This document shows positions 27,038-37,898 of a stretch of DNA of 64,000 nucleotides, piece after piece. The notes below the pieces were generated by a model. The model was not told the origin of the DNA. It saw nothing but the letters and a program-made list of their open reading frames with translations, and did no database searches. The first letter of the stretch is position 1; each line of letters starts with the position of its first letter. A program made the translations under genes and the position numbers. The stretch spans positions 1,426,001-1,490,000 of the forward strand of contig NZ_CP125652.1 of assembly GCF_030053135.1 (NCBI RefSeq), read 5' to 3'. Source of the DNA: Rhizobium sp. BT04 (GTDB taxonomy: Bacteria > Pseudomonadota > Alphaproteobacteria > Rhizobiales > Rhizobiaceae).

Positions 27038-27211
27038 ATGACCGCCTCTCTCTCGCGCTTCGCATATAGCAGCCCGGTGCAGGCTGGCGAACGCCAGACC
27101 GTACGTCACGTGATCGGCGCCCGCCGCCCGCAGAATGAGGACAGCCTCAAGCTGCTCGGCGCCGGCCAGCGTGCCGCACGCCACAAGGGCGCCCCCAGCT
27201 ACGCGTTCTGA
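27038..27211 (+). CDS. Small basic protein of unknown function (57 aa)
   Basis: ATG 27038, with AAGGA at a good spacing, opens a 57-codon frame beginning MTASLSRFAYSSPVQAG, continuing RQTVRHVIGARRPQNED and ending HKGAPSYAF. It is basic, soluble and without membrane segments or a signal peptide. It is bracketed by a candidate sigma-54 promoter 110 bp upstream and a strong terminator at 27324, so the region is a self-contained transcription unit. No family was recognised. It could instead be the coding part of a regulatory RNA. Confidence 0.6.
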   Translation: MTASLSRFAYSSPVQAGERQTVRHVIGARRPQNEDSLKLLGAGQRAARHKGAPSYAF

Positions 27212-27323
27212 GTCTGAAAGCCGGTCCGTCTCCTCCCTCCCGGACCGGCCTATTGGAATGCAGTAGAGCCCGCTCGAGCCTCCTCCCCTTGAGCTCGCGG
27301 GCATTGACCGGATAGACCGGTCC

Positions 27324-27352
27324 AAGGCGGTGCCCTCGGCGCCGCCTTTTTT
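27324..27352 (+). terminator. Intrinsic terminator after the small-protein gene
   Basis: An AAGGCGG-T-GCC / GGC-GCCGCCTT stem with a 3-nt CTC loop is followed by TTTTTT. It ends the 27038 transcript. Two further hairpins between 27215 and 27300 precede it. Confidence 0.85.
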
Positions 27353-27433
27353 GTTATTTTGGGAAAGGCTTTCTTGTCTTCAGGCAGCGCAAGGAGCGGC
27401 TTCGTTTCCATAGGCGCGCAGACCTTTCCCCAC

Positions 27434-27567
27434 CCTCATCCCTGTGCTCGTCACAGGGATCCAGTGCGCCAAGGTCCTTGGGCGCGGGAAACTCTCTTCA
27501 GGGTCACGGAGTCATCCACCGCGCGGACGCGCGGTGGATGACTTCCTATGACAGGTACAGGATGAGG
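27434..27567. repeat. RIME-like intergenic element with 16-bp-arm palindrome
   Basis: The element is bounded by CCTCATCC and GGATGAGG inverted ends. It contains a near-perfect palindrome at 27510-27543: a 16-bp arm starting AGTCATCCACC, a 2-nt centre, and the exact reverse complement. A CTGTG/CACAG dyad lies near the left end. It accounts for most of the 434-bp gap between the small gene and prmA; no gene was seen there. Confidence 0.65.
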
Positions 27568-27645
27568 TGAGGTGGAGGAGACGTCCCACCTCAAATAAGG
27601 CGTGCGGTGCAGGACAAGCCTCCTGCCTCCCTACTCCAAAAGAAG

Positions 27646-28524
27646 TCAAGGCCGATCGAAGTGGATCGTCACCCAGCCATTGCGCCAGATCGTCCTGACA
27701 TGGCGAAGCCGCGCGCCGCTATAGGCGGCAATCACTTTCCAGCGCTGTGCGGCGAGGATGCCTGAAAGAATCACCGATCCACCGGGTGCCAGATGCGTCG
27801 CGAGCTTCGGCGCCATGCGGATCAGCGGCCGGGCAAGAATATTGGCGATGACGAGATCGAAGGGGCCATGCTCGGAGAAGGCCGTCGAATGGAAACCCGG
27901 CGCGGTTCGGGTGACAATGCCCGAGGCAATGCCATTGCGGCGCACGTTTTCTGCCGCGACCTTGGTCGCGATCGGATCGATGTCGGTGGCAAGCACCGGA
28001 ATGTTCTTCAGCTTGCGGACCGCAATCGCCAGCACACCGCTGCCGGTGCCGAGATCGAGCGCATTGCGGACGCGGCGCGAGCGCACCACGGCGTCGATCA
28101 CCTCGAGGCAGCCTGCCGTAGTTCCGTGATGGCCGGTGCCGAAGGCCTGGCCGGCATCGATTTCGATGGCGATATCGCCGGGGCGGACCTTATCGCGGTC
28201 GTGCGAGCCGTGCACCAGAAAGCGCCCTGCCCTGACGGGCTTCAGCCCCTCCAGCGATTTCCCCACCCAATCGACGTCGGGAATGACCTCCCGCAGCAAC
28301 TGAGCATCGGGAAAGGCAGTCTTCAACGCCGTCTCGATGCGGGAGCGTACCTCCGCCTCGTCCTCGGCCATCATGTAGACGGAGGCTTCCCAGATATCCT
28401 TCTTCTCGTCGATCTCGGTGGTGCCGATGGCGAAGTCTTCTTCGCCGAAGACCGCGCTCAGTAGGTCGAGGATCTCTTCGGCCTTGCTTTCGGTCGTCGT
28501 CACGTAAAGGCGGATTTCACTCAC
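27646..28524 (-). CDS. prmA: Ribosomal protein L11 methyltransferase
   Basis: The 292-residue enzyme trimethylates L11 at several positions. The SAM-binding motif I is ALDLGTGSGVLAIA in the middle, and the post-motif NILARPL matches the catalytic-site NPPY-like segment of PrmA. The N-terminal substrate-recognition domain occupies about residues 1-90 (RLYVTTTESKAEEILDLL). The length is normal. It lies 68 nt upstream of the SCO1-like gene on the same strand. Confidence 0.93.
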   Translation of the reverse strand: MSEIRLYVTTTESKAEEILDLLSAVFGEEDFAIGTTEIDEKKDIWEASVYMMAEDEAEVRSRIETALKTAFPDAQLLREVIPDVDWVGKSLEGLKPVRAGRFLVHGSHDRDKVRPGDIAIEIDAGQAFGTGHHGTTAGCLEVIDAVVRSRRVRNALDLGTGSGVLAIAVRKLKNIPVLATDIDPIATKVAAENVRRNGIASGIVTRTAPGFHSTAFSEHGPFDLVIANILARPLIRMAPKLATHLAPGGSVILSGILAAQRWKVIAAYSGARLRHVRTIWRNGWVTIHFDRP

Positions 28525-28592
28525 GATAGGCGGTCTTTCCCGTTTCCGTTGCCCGCCACCGATCGAGCCGACGCCCTGTCATGCGCAAGCCC

Positions 28593-29195
28593 TCATCCCT
28601 TGTTGACGAGATTCTCCAGCTTCTTTACCGCCGTGTCCGGGTTTTCGCCATAGGCGATCGTTCCGGAAAACCGCCCGGCCGAATCGAGCAGGAACACCGA
28701 GGCGGTGTGATCCATCGTATAGTCGCCGTTCGGATCCTTCTCGTCGACCGGCACCTTCTTGGCGTAGACGCGGAAACCCTTGATGACCTCGGCGATTTTG
28801 TCAGGCGCGCCTGAAATGCCGGTGATCCGCTTGGAAACGTTGGAAACATACGCGTTCATGATCTCGGGCGTGTCGCGCTCCGGATCGACGGTCACGAAAT
28901 AGGCCTGCAGCTTGTCACCTTTGGGATCGACCTTCTCCATCCAGCCATTCAGCTCGAAAAGCGTGGTCGGGCAGACTTCCGGGCAATGCGTGAAGCCGAA
29001 GAACAGCGCCGTCGGCTTGCCGCGCAGCGCCTCTTCGGTGATCGGCTGTCCGCTTTGGGAGACCAGCGTGAAGGGCACGCCGAAGGGCGGTTCGGCCACC
29101 ACGTCCCTTGATTTCATCGGGTACAGCTTGAACGCGCCAAGCAGCCCGGCAAGTATCAGAACACTTGCCCAGACGGCGATGCGGAATGTCTTCAT
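28593..29195 (-). CDS. SCO1/SenC/PrrC family copper-binding protein
   Basis: The 200-residue membrane-anchored thioredoxin-fold protein has an N-terminal helix (IAVWASVLILAGLLGAF) and the copper-binding CxxxC motif in FTHCPEVCPTTLFELNGW. The third ligand is the His in YTMDHTASVFLLD. It helps assemble the CuA centre of cytochrome c oxidase. The second of two ATGs (29195) is chosen because GAGG then lies about 9 nt upstream; the first (29201) would leave only 3 nt. Confidence 0.92.
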   Translation of the reverse strand: MKTFRIAVWASVLILAGLLGAFKLYPMKSRDVVAEPPFGVPFTLVSQSGQPITEEALRGKPTALFFGFTHCPEVCPTTLFELNGWMEKVDPKGDKLQAYFVTVDPERDTPEIMNAYVSNVSKRITGISGAPDKIAEVIKGFRVYAKKVPVDEKDPNGDYTMDHTASVFLLDSAGRFSGTIAYGENPDTAVKKLENLVNKG

Positions 29196-29515
29196 TGGCA
29201 TGATCCTCGATCCAGGCGGATGTGCCGCCCGCCCCTGCCGGCGTGATTATAGTCTCGACCGAAGGCGCGCAATTCAACAATATGTTTTCTGACCCGTGAT
29301 TAATTGTCTCACCGATAGAAACCGCCACAGCAACGAAATCCGGCCTCAGGAATCTGCACGGATCAAAAATGCCAGGTGTTTGAATAGCTTGCCTTTGGAG
29401 CGACGGGAAATCCGAAAATACATATCGTTAGGAAAGACTTAAGCGGTCACGTCTATATTTAACGGCGGTTCCGCATCGCCGCTCCCACTGGGGACAACTG
29501 GGAAGAATTCTGATC
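29196..29515. other. 320-bp intergenic region upstream of cheW
   Basis: No gene was seen. The region must hold the cheW promoter and that of the divergent SCO1-like gene. A CtrA-like sequence TTAG-N7-TTAA at 29428-29442 deviates in one core base from TTAA-N7-TTAA. An AT-rich GTCTATATTTAAC (about 29451) could be a -10 region. Confidence 0.4.
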
Positions 29516-29986
29516 ATGAACAACAACAATGCCATCAAGCAGTCCGGTGCTTATCTCGAAATCGTTTCGTTCCATCTGGGCGATCAGGAATTTTGCATCG
29601 ACATCATGGCCATCCGCGAAATCCGCGGCTGGGCGCCGGTGACGCCGATGCCGCATACCCCGCCCTACGTGCTGGGCCTCATCAACCTGCGCGGCGCGGT
29701 GATCCCCGTCATCGACATGGCCTGCCGCCTCGGCATGAAGATGACCGAGCCCTCCGAGCGCTCGGCGATCATCGTCACCGACATCGCCGGCAAGCTGGTC
29801 GGCCTGCTGGTCGAACAGGTTTCCGACATGATGACCATCAAGAGCGAAGACCTGCAGCCGCCGCCGGAAATCATCCCAGAAGCCCAGCGCGCCTTCTGCC
29901 GCGGCATCGTTGCGCTCGAAAAGACCATGGTCTGCTTCCTGAACCTCGACACCGTTATCGCCGACGAGCTGAATCAGGCTGCTTGA
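29516..29986 (+). CDS. cheW: CheW chemotaxis scaffold protein
   Basis: The 156-residue single-domain CheW has the conserved pattern LEIVSFHLGDQEFCIDIMAIREIRG at the start, then GLINLRGAVIPVIDMACRLG and GLLVEQVSDMM. It couples chemoreceptors to the CheA kinase. It is alone here, with no che operon nearby, so it is an unlinked cheW. GGGAAGA precedes ATG 29516 and a terminator follows. Confidence 0.92.
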   Translation: MNNNNAIKQSGAYLEIVSFHLGDQEFCIDIMAIREIRGWAPVTPMPHTPPYVLGLINLRGAVIPVIDMACRLGMKMTEPSERSAIIVTDIAGKLVGLLVEQVSDMMTIKSEDLQPPPEIIPEAQRAFCRGIVALEKTMVCFLNLDTVIADELNQAA

Positions 29987-30009
29987 GCCGTATTGGAAAA
30001 TGGAGTTCG

Positions 30010-30036
30010 AAGGCCCGGCTCGTTCGGGCCTTTTTT
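30010..30036 (+). terminator. Intrinsic terminator of cheW
   Basis: An AAGGCCCG/CGGGCCTT stem with a 7-nt loop is followed by TTTTTT, 23 nt after the stop. Confidence 0.9.
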
Positions 30037-30082
30037 GTTCTGTGTGGAGAGTAAAGCCGGCATCGGATCAGCCTTTGGGAAA

Positions 30083-30198
30083 ACCCCTCCCACAAGGGGA
30101 GGGACTAACCCGGAGCGCCCACCTCGCTTCTCCTAAAAGGTCGAAGATCTGGAAAACCGGTGCGGCAAGTTAAGCCCCTCCCCCTTGTGGGGAGGGGT
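30083..30198. repeat. CCCCTCCC-type intergenic repeat element
   Basis: Both ends are small palindromes of the same type, CCCCTCCCACAAGGGGAGGG (30084-30103) and a longer CCCCTCCCCC...GGGGAGGGG (30175-30197). The 70-nt middle contains GGTCGAAGATCTGGAAAACC. Such elements are common between rhizobial genes and are non-coding. Confidence 0.55.
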
Positions 30199-30246
30199 TT
30201 GGGGCGGGGTCCTTATCCAAAAGCGAAAAATCCCGTCCTCCCGCCC

Positions 30247-30738
30247 CTACGGCTTCCCATTCTTCCACACAACGTTCTGCCCATAGAGCGGAATCGTCGA
30301 AATCGACATCTTCGCCGAGCCATCCGTCAGTTCGCGCGAATGGGCGAGATAGATCAGCGTGTCGTTGGTCTTATCGTAGATGCGGTTGACGACCAGCGTC
30401 TTCCAGATCAACGACATACCTTGCCGGAACACTTCGCTGCCATCCTTGGACAGGTCGATATTGCCGATCTCGATCGGCCCCGTCTGCCGGCAGGCGATGG
30501 AATTGTTGGACGGGTCTTCGAACCAGTTGCCGTTTTTGAACCGGTCGATCAGGCTTCGGTCGAAATAGGTGACATGGCAGGTGACGCCCTTGACCTCTGG
30601 ATCGGAGACCGCCTCGACGATGATGTCGTTGCCGATCCAGTCGACCCCGACCTTGCCGACAACTTCGGCCGAGGCGGCGCCGGCGGAAAGGGCGGCGAAG
30701 GAAAAGGCGGCGAGGAAAAGATTGCGCAGCTTGGACAT
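30247..30738 (-). CDS. creA: CreA family periplasmic protein
   Basis: The 163-residue protein has a Sec signal peptide cleaved after ASA at about residue 24. It matches CreA throughout: DPEVKGVTCHVTYFD, SIACRQTGPIEI, KTLVVNRIYDKTNDTLIYLAHS. Its function is unknown. ATG 30738 starts the signal peptide; the longer frame to 30792 is not conserved-looking. Confidence 0.88.
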   Translation of the reverse strand: MSKLRNLFLAAFSFAALSAGAASAEVVGKVGVDWIGNDIIVEAVSDPEVKGVTCHVTYFDRSLIDRFKNGNWFEDPSNNSIACRQTGPIEIGNIDLSKDGSEVFRQGMSLIWKTLVVNRIYDKTNDTLIYLAHSRELTDGSAKMSISTIPLYGQNVVWKNGKP

Positions 30739-30815
30739 GGCGGCTCCCTGAGTGATCCGCATTCTAGATAAGTGCGCCCTGAGGCTTTGCAAGAAATGGC
30801 GCCCCGGAGAAGCGA

Positions 30816-31406
30816 TCAGCCTTTCCGGCAGGTGCAGGGCTCATGGGCCCGCGCCGTCAGCCGTCCGGGCCTCATACCGATCATCGCCGGTATGGCGTGA
30901 ACAGCATTGGCCTTGACCGCCTTCGCCATCTCGATCGCCGCGGCCGCGCAGACAGCGGCATCCTCGGCGGCGTTGTGGTGCACGAAACGCAAGCCGAGAT
31001 GCTCGGCAATCAGGTTCAGCCGGTGTGAGAGGAAGTGCGGCCAGATCCGCTGCGCCATCTTCAGGCTGCAGAGATAGGTGAGTTCCGGATAGGATTGCCG
31101 ATAGTGATCGAGGCTCGCCCGCCAGACGCTGAAATCGAAGGCGGCATTATGCGCGATCATCGTCGCGCCGCTGATATCCTCGTGGAATTCGTCCATCACC
31201 TCGGGAAACTCCGGCGCATCCTCGACATGCTCCGGCCGGATGCCGTGGATCGCAATGTTCATCCCGGAAAAGCGCATCTCCCGCGGCCGGATCAGCCGTT
31301 CCTCGACACGCGTGACCCTGCCCTCCTCGATCCAGGCAAGCCCAACCGAACAAGCGCTGCCGCGCTGCTCATTGGCTGTCTCGAAATCGATGGCGATGGT
31401 CTTCAA
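30816..31406 (-). CDS. DEDDh-type 3'-5' exonuclease (DnaQ-like)
   Basis: The 196-residue exonuclease domain protein has Exo I IAIDFETAN, Exo II MIAHNAAFDFSVWR and Exo III HHNAAEDAAVC, giving the DEDDh metal-binding set. It is a stand-alone domain without a polymerase or helicase partner, so a housekeeping DNA or RNA exonuclease role is inferred. The start is TTG 31406 (MKTIAIDFETA), because DnaQ proteins normally begin just before Exo I; the upstream ATG at 31493 adds 29 unlike residues. Confidence 0.83.
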   Translation of the reverse strand: MKTIAIDFETANEQRGSACSVGLAWIEEGRVTRVEERLIRPREMRFSGMNIAIHGIRPEHVEDAPEFPEVMDEFHEDISGATMIAHNAAFDFSVWRASLDHYRQSYPELTYLCSLKMAQRIWPHFLSHRLNLIAEHLGLRFVHHNAAEDAAVCAAAAIEMAKAVKANAVHAIPAMIGMRPGRLTARAHEPCTCRKG

Positions 31407-31605
31407 GGGCAAATATCCGAATCGTCTGCCCCTACCGAAATAATCATAGCCGCATGCAAAGGCAAATTCCGGCCTGTTGACATCTGCACGCAAATGGGGA
31501 AGCTTTTATGCATGATCAACTCAGTGACATCAACCATGCATCATATCGCCACGACCCTTCCAGGGTACGCGGGAGCGATGGTGCGTCACTAGCCGTCCGA
31601 TCATC

Positions 31606-31639
31606 CCGAAAACCCTGCCGAGGCGAGCAGGGTTTTCGG
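31606..31639. other. Perfect 13-bp stem-loop upstream of the GNAT gene
   Basis: CCGAAAACCCTGC and its exact complement flank an 8-nt loop. It lies 39 nt before the GNAT ATG and just upstream of an AAGGAGG ribosome binding site. It could be a terminator for upstream transcription or a 5' leader structure. The rest of the 31407-31677 gap contains nothing recognisable. Confidence 0.6.
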
Positions 31640-31677
31640 AAACCAGCTCTCCTCCTGAAACCCAAGGAGGGCATCCC

Positions 31678-32214
31678 ATGTCTGAAAACGAAGAGAACGA
31701 AGCTCGCGGCCGAGCGCGCCTGCCGGATGGCGTCCTCGTGCGCGCCGTCCGCCTTTCCGATGCGGAGGAAATCACCGATCTCATAAATCTTCCAGGCTAC
31801 CGGGCCGGCACCTTGCGGCCGCCCTACCAGCGGGTCGAGGAGGTTCGCAAGCACATGGAAAATCCCTCTCCCGGCGCGCTTAACCTCGTCGTCACCCAAA
31901 ATGGCAAGATCGTCGGCAATGGCGGTCTCAATCGCCTTTCCGGCCGCCGGCAGCACGTCGCCAGCATCGGCATGGGTGTGCATGACGACTTCACCGGCCG
32001 CGGCTTCGGACGCATCCTGCTCGGCGCGATGGTCGACGCCGCCGATGACTGGCTCGATATCAAACGACTGGAACTGACCGTCTATACCGACAACGATGTC
32101 GCCATCGGCCTCTACCGGAAATTCGGCTTCGAACAGGAAGGCCTGATGAAGGCCTTCGGCTTTCGATCAGGGGAGTATGTCGACGCCTATACGATGGCGC
32201 GGCTCAGACTATGA
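31678..32214 (+). CDS. GNAT-family N-acetyltransferase
   Basis: The 178-residue protein has the GNAT core: IGMGVHDDFTGRGFGRILLGAMVDAA includes the acetyl-CoA pyrophosphate loop (TGRGFGRIL, the Q/RxxGxG/A type), and NDVAIGLYRKFGFEQEG is the C-terminal signature. It resembles PhnO/RimI-like acetyltransferases acting on amines; the substrate is unknown. AAGGAGG lies 7 nt before the ATG. It is convergent with ligA. Confidence 0.87.
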   Translation: MSENEENEARGRARLPDGVLVRAVRLSDAEEITDLINLPGYRAGTLRPPYQRVEEVRKHMENPSPGALNLVVTQNGKIVGNGGLNRLSGRRQHVASIGMGVHDDFTGRGFGRILLGAMVDAADDWLDIKRLELTVYTDNDVAIGLYRKFGFEQEGLMKAFGFRSGEYVDAYTMARLRL

Positions 32215-32248
32215 GCGAGCGGGAGGCTGGCGGTCCGCCGTCAGCCCC

Positions 32249-34459
<2,211 letters not shown>

Positions 34460-34515
34460 TCACCGGATGAAAAGAGAGGCCGCGCATGCCCTATCGAGAA
34501 GATTGGCCTATCGGC

Positions 34516-35043
34516 CTATTCCCAATCGTGCGCATTGCGCAGCCGGATGCCGCTGACATGGAGGCCGGTGTCCCAGAGGCTCTTCAGCGGCCACAGGCTG
34601 TCGACCGCTCTGAGCTCCACGCCACGCGGGGCAAATTCCCGATCGAGCTGTGACATGGCAATATGTTCTAGCGGCGCCACTGTCTTTCGGGCCACCCACA
34701 TGCCTGCATCGCCGAGATCTTCGAAACCCTCGACAGGCAACTCGTAGCGATGGATCGTCTCCGCTTCCAGCCTTTCCACCCAATGACGCTCGACATAAGC
34801 AGCGGCCCGGCAATCGCCGAGCCAGCGCCAACGCTCCGTCTCCGGCGTCTCGGGGATCGCCCAGATCAAGATCCGCGGGCAGTCACGGGGAAAGAGATAC
34901 ATGAAGTCATGGTCGCCATCGATCGCCCAAACGAGCGGACCGTTCAGCCATTCCCGGCCCGTTGGGCGCATCGACGGCACGCGAACCGGGCGCGGTTCGA
35001 ACACCGCAATGTCGGGATCATCGCTGAAATGGAAAAGGCGCAT
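34516..35043 (-). CDS. Conserved protein of unknown function (DUF6886-like)
   Basis: The 175-residue protein begins MRLFHFSDDPDIAVFEPRPVRVPS and contains GREWLNGPLVWAIDGDHDFMYLFPRDCPRILIW. It looks like a widely distributed uncharacterised family (DUF6886, recalled from memory). No membrane segment or signal peptide is seen. It lies between recN and ligA on the same strand, with gaps of about 100 bp on each side; no functional link is implied. Confidence 0.62.
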   Translation of the reverse strand: MRLFHFSDDPDIAVFEPRPVRVPSMRPTGREWLNGPLVWAIDGDHDFMYLFPRDCPRILIWAIPETPETERWRWLGDCRAAAYVERHWVERLEAETIHRYELPVEGFEDLGDAGMWVARKTVAPLEHIAMSQLDREFAPRGVELRAVDSLWPLKSLWDTGLHVSGIRLRNAHDWE

Positions 35044-35134
35044 GGCAACGGATCGTCGCGGATCGGAATGTTACCGATAGCGCAAAGCGAGACGCTCGTC
35101 ACCGCCGTCGGCCTGACCGACAGCTCAATTGCGA

Positions 35135-36808
35135 TCAACCGTTGCCGGCCAGCAGCCGCTTCGCCGCCGCCCTCGCCTCTTCGGTTACCGAAGCCCCGGC
35201 CAGCATGCGGGCGATCTCTTCGGTGCGATCCTTGTGCGCCATCGTCGCCACGCGCGTGGCGATCTTTTCGGATCCCTCGGCCGCCGGTCCCTTGGAAATC
35301 AACAGATGCGTCGCCGCCCGGGCCGCCACCTGCGGCGCATGCGTGACCGAAAGCACCTGCACCCGCTCCGACAGCCGCTTTAGCCGCTGGCCGATCGCAT
35401 CGGCCACCGCGCCGCCGACGCCGGTATCGATTTCATCGAAGACGAGCGTCGGGGCCGATCCGCGATCGGCGAGCGCCACCTTCAGCGCCAGCAGGAAACG
35501 CGACAGTTCGCCGCCGGAAGCAACCTTCATGATCGAGCCCGGCCGCGTGCCCGGATTGGTCTGGACATGGAACTCGACGACGTCGATGCCTTCGGCGAGC
35601 GCCTCCTGCGCATCCGTGGTGATCTCGACCATGAAACGGGCGCGTTCGAGCTTCAGCGCCGGCAGCTCGGTCATGACGGCCGCAGCTAGCGCGGTGCCGG
35701 CGTGATGGCGCTTGTCGGAGAGCGAACGCGCCGCCGCATCGTAATTTTCCCGCGCCAGGCCGACCTCGGCTTCAAGCCGCGCAAGCCTCTCCTCGCCCGC
35801 GTCGAGATCTGCAAGATCGGCGATCATGCGGACGGCAAGCGCCGGCAGTTCGGTGACGGGCACGGAATATTTGCGCGAGGCGGCCCTGAGCGCAAAAAGC
35901 CGCTCCTCCACCCGTTCCAGTTCTCTCGGATCATATTCGGTCTTCCGCAGTGCTGCCTCGACTTCCATCTGCGCATTGGAAAGCTGGTCGAGCGCGGCAT
36001 CAAGCAGCATCACAGTGTCTTCGAGCAATCCCGGCGCCTCATGGCTCTTGCGCTCCAGGCGGCGCACCAGCGAGGCTATGTGGGGCACCGGCGAGGCATT
36101 GCCGTTCAGGAATTCGGAGGCCTCGGCGATATCACCGGCAATTCGCTCGGCCTTCATCATTTTCTGTCTGCGGTCAGCGAGTTCGTCCTCCTCGCCATCC
36201 TGCGGCGAGAGCTTCTCGAGCTCCTCGACGGATGAACGCAGGTAGTCGGCTTCGCGGGCCGCACTTTCCACCTTCTCGCGGTGCTTCTTCAGCGTCCGCT
36301 CGCTGTCGCGCCACAGGCGATAGAGCCGAGAGACCTCCGAAACCTCGTCGGCAAGGCCGGCGAAGGCATCGAGCAGAGTGCGGTGGGCATTGGTGTCGAC
36401 AAGGGCGCGATCGTCGTGCTGGCCGTGGATTTCGACCAGCATCTGACCGGCTTGGCGCATCAGCTGCACGCTGACCGGCTGGTCGTTGACATAGGCCTTG
36501 GTGCGCCCGTCCGCCGATTGCTGGCGGCGGAAGATCAGGTCGCCTTCGTCGTCGATGCCGTTTTCACGCAGGAGCGCGCGAGCGCCGTGGTCCATGCCGA
36601 CGTCGAACACCGCCGTCACCTGACCCTTGTCCTCGCCGTGGCGCACCAGATCACCGTCTCCGCGCCCGCCGAGCGCCAGCGACAGGCTGTCGAGCAGGAT
36701 GGATTTGCCCGCCCCGGTCTCGCCCGTCAGCACGGAAAGTCCGGTCTCGAAGGCAAGATCCAGCCGCTCGATCAGGACGATATCGCGGATCGAAAGCTGG
36801 ATCAGCAT
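35135..36808 (-). CDS. recN: DNA repair protein RecN
   Basis: The 557-residue SMC-like ATPase acts in double-strand-break repair. The N-terminal Walker A is TGETGAGKSILLDSL, the C-terminal Walker B is VFDEIDTGVGG, and the signature motif is KVASGGELSRFLLALK. A long coiled coil lies between (about 160-380). ATG 36808 begins the canonical MLIQLSIRDIVLIERLDL. The gap from bamD is 5 nt, so they are cotranscribed as in many alphaproteobacteria. Confidence 0.95.
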   Translation of the reverse strand: MLIQLSIRDIVLIERLDLAFETGLSVLTGETGAGKSILLDSLSLALGGRGDGDLVRHGEDKGQVTAVFDVGMDHGARALLRENGIDDEGDLIFRRQQSADGRTKAYVNDQPVSVQLMRQAGQMLVEIHGQHDDRALVDTNAHRTLLDAFAGLADEVSEVSRLYRLWRDSERTLKKHREKVESAAREADYLRSSVEELEKLSPQDGEEDELADRRQKMMKAERIAGDIAEASEFLNGNASPVPHIASLVRRLERKSHEAPGLLEDTVMLLDAALDQLSNAQMEVEAALRKTEYDPRELERVEERLFALRAASRKYSVPVTELPALAVRMIADLADLDAGEERLARLEAEVGLARENYDAAARSLSDKRHHAGTALAAAVMTELPALKLERARFMVEITTDAQEALAEGIDVVEFHVQTNPGTRPGSIMKVASGGELSRFLLALKVALADRGSAPTLVFDEIDTGVGGAVADAIGQRLKRLSERVQVLSVTHAPQVAARAATHLLISKGPAAEGSEKIATRVATMAHKDRTEEIARMLAGASVTEEARAAAKRLLAGNG

Positions 36809-36813
36809 TGGAC

Positions 36814-37656
36814 TTATGAACCGAGAAGGAGTTTCTTGCCTGCCGCAGCGATCCACGAGCCCTTGTTTTCCCGCGGCTCGGCGCCACCGGTCTGCAGCAG
36901 CTTGTAGGAATCGGCATACCACTGGCTGTCGGGATAATTGTGACCGAGGACGGCGGCCGCCGTTTGGGCCTCGTCGACGATGCCCATCGCGTAATAAGCC
37001 TCGACGAGACGTGCCAAGGCCTCTTCGATCTGGTTCGTGTTCGGATATTTCTCGACGACGATGCGGAAGCGCGAGATCGCGGCGAGATATTCCTTCCGCT
37101 CCATGTAGTAGCGGCCGATCTGCATTTCCTTGCCGGCGAGCTGGTCGCGCGCGAAGCGGATTTTGGCCTGCGCGTCGTCGACATATTCGGAGTTCGGATA
37201 ATTGTCGATGACGGCCTGCATCGCCTCGATCGTCTTGGCCGAGGCGCGCTGGTCCTGCGTCACGTCGACGATCTGCTTGGAATAGGTGAGACCGATGAGA
37301 TACTGCACATAGGCGGCATCCTGGGACTTCGGATATTGCGACATGTAGCGGTTGCCTGATGCAAGCGCATCGTCCAGGCGGCCCTGGCGGTACTTGACGA
37401 AGGTGCTCATCACAAGCGCCTTGCGCGCCCATTCGGAGAACGGGTTCTCGCGGTCGATCGCGTCGAACTTGCGCGCTGCTTCCGCCATGTTGCCGGCCTT
37501 CATATTGGCAAGGCCCTGGGTGTAGAGCACGTCAGGCGGATCGGTTTCGAGGCCGAGCTTGGTGATGTCGATATCGGGATCCGACTGGCAACCGGATATC
37601 GAGGCGCCTGCGCTGAGCACCAGAAGCGATGCGAACAAAGCACGCGCTGTCTTCAT
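36814..37656 (-). CDS. bamD: Outer-membrane assembly lipoprotein BamD
   Basis: The 280-residue lipoprotein has the lipobox ISGC with Cys23, followed by five TPR-like repeats (for example MAEAARKFDAIDRENPFSEWARKALVM and YLAAISRFRIVVEKYPNTNQIEEALARL). It is an essential part of the BAM complex that inserts outer-membrane proteins. Two adjacent ATGs exist; 37656 is used because GAAGG is then at a workable distance. It follows lpxC and precedes recN. Confidence 0.93.
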   Translation of the reverse strand: MKTARALFASLLVLSAGASISGCQSDPDIDITKLGLETDPPDVLYTQGLANMKAGNMAEAARKFDAIDRENPFSEWARKALVMSTFVKYRQGRLDDALASGNRYMSQYPKSQDAAYVQYLIGLTYSKQIVDVTQDQRASAKTIEAMQAVIDNYPNSEYVDDAQAKIRFARDQLAGKEMQIGRYYMERKEYLAAISRFRIVVEKYPNTNQIEEALARLVEAYYAMGIVDEAQTAAAVLGHNYPDSQWYADSYKLLQTGGAEPRENKGSWIAAAGKKLLLGS

Positions 37657-37898
37657 CATACCTTCAGATCCTGCATAACCCATTCGAAAGAACCCCACTG
37701 CCGCCGCTCGCTCCACGGCAGCCACGCCTCGCTGGCGTTTCTAGCCACAAATGTGTATCAAGAGCAACGCAATGATAAGGCATTAACGCATTTTTGTGGC
37801 AGCAGCTGCCAGAATGACCGGCTTTTCCTCTTCTCTCCAATCTGTGGCAGCTAAGCAACTGCGATAAAACACCTATCGTCGCAGACTGGGGCCGACAT

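Noticed and set aside
24923..27325. Aminopeptidase P extended to about 800 residues
   Set aside because: The upstream 190 codons cover a promoter region, the 57-residue gene and its terminator on the other strand, and show no protein-like pattern.
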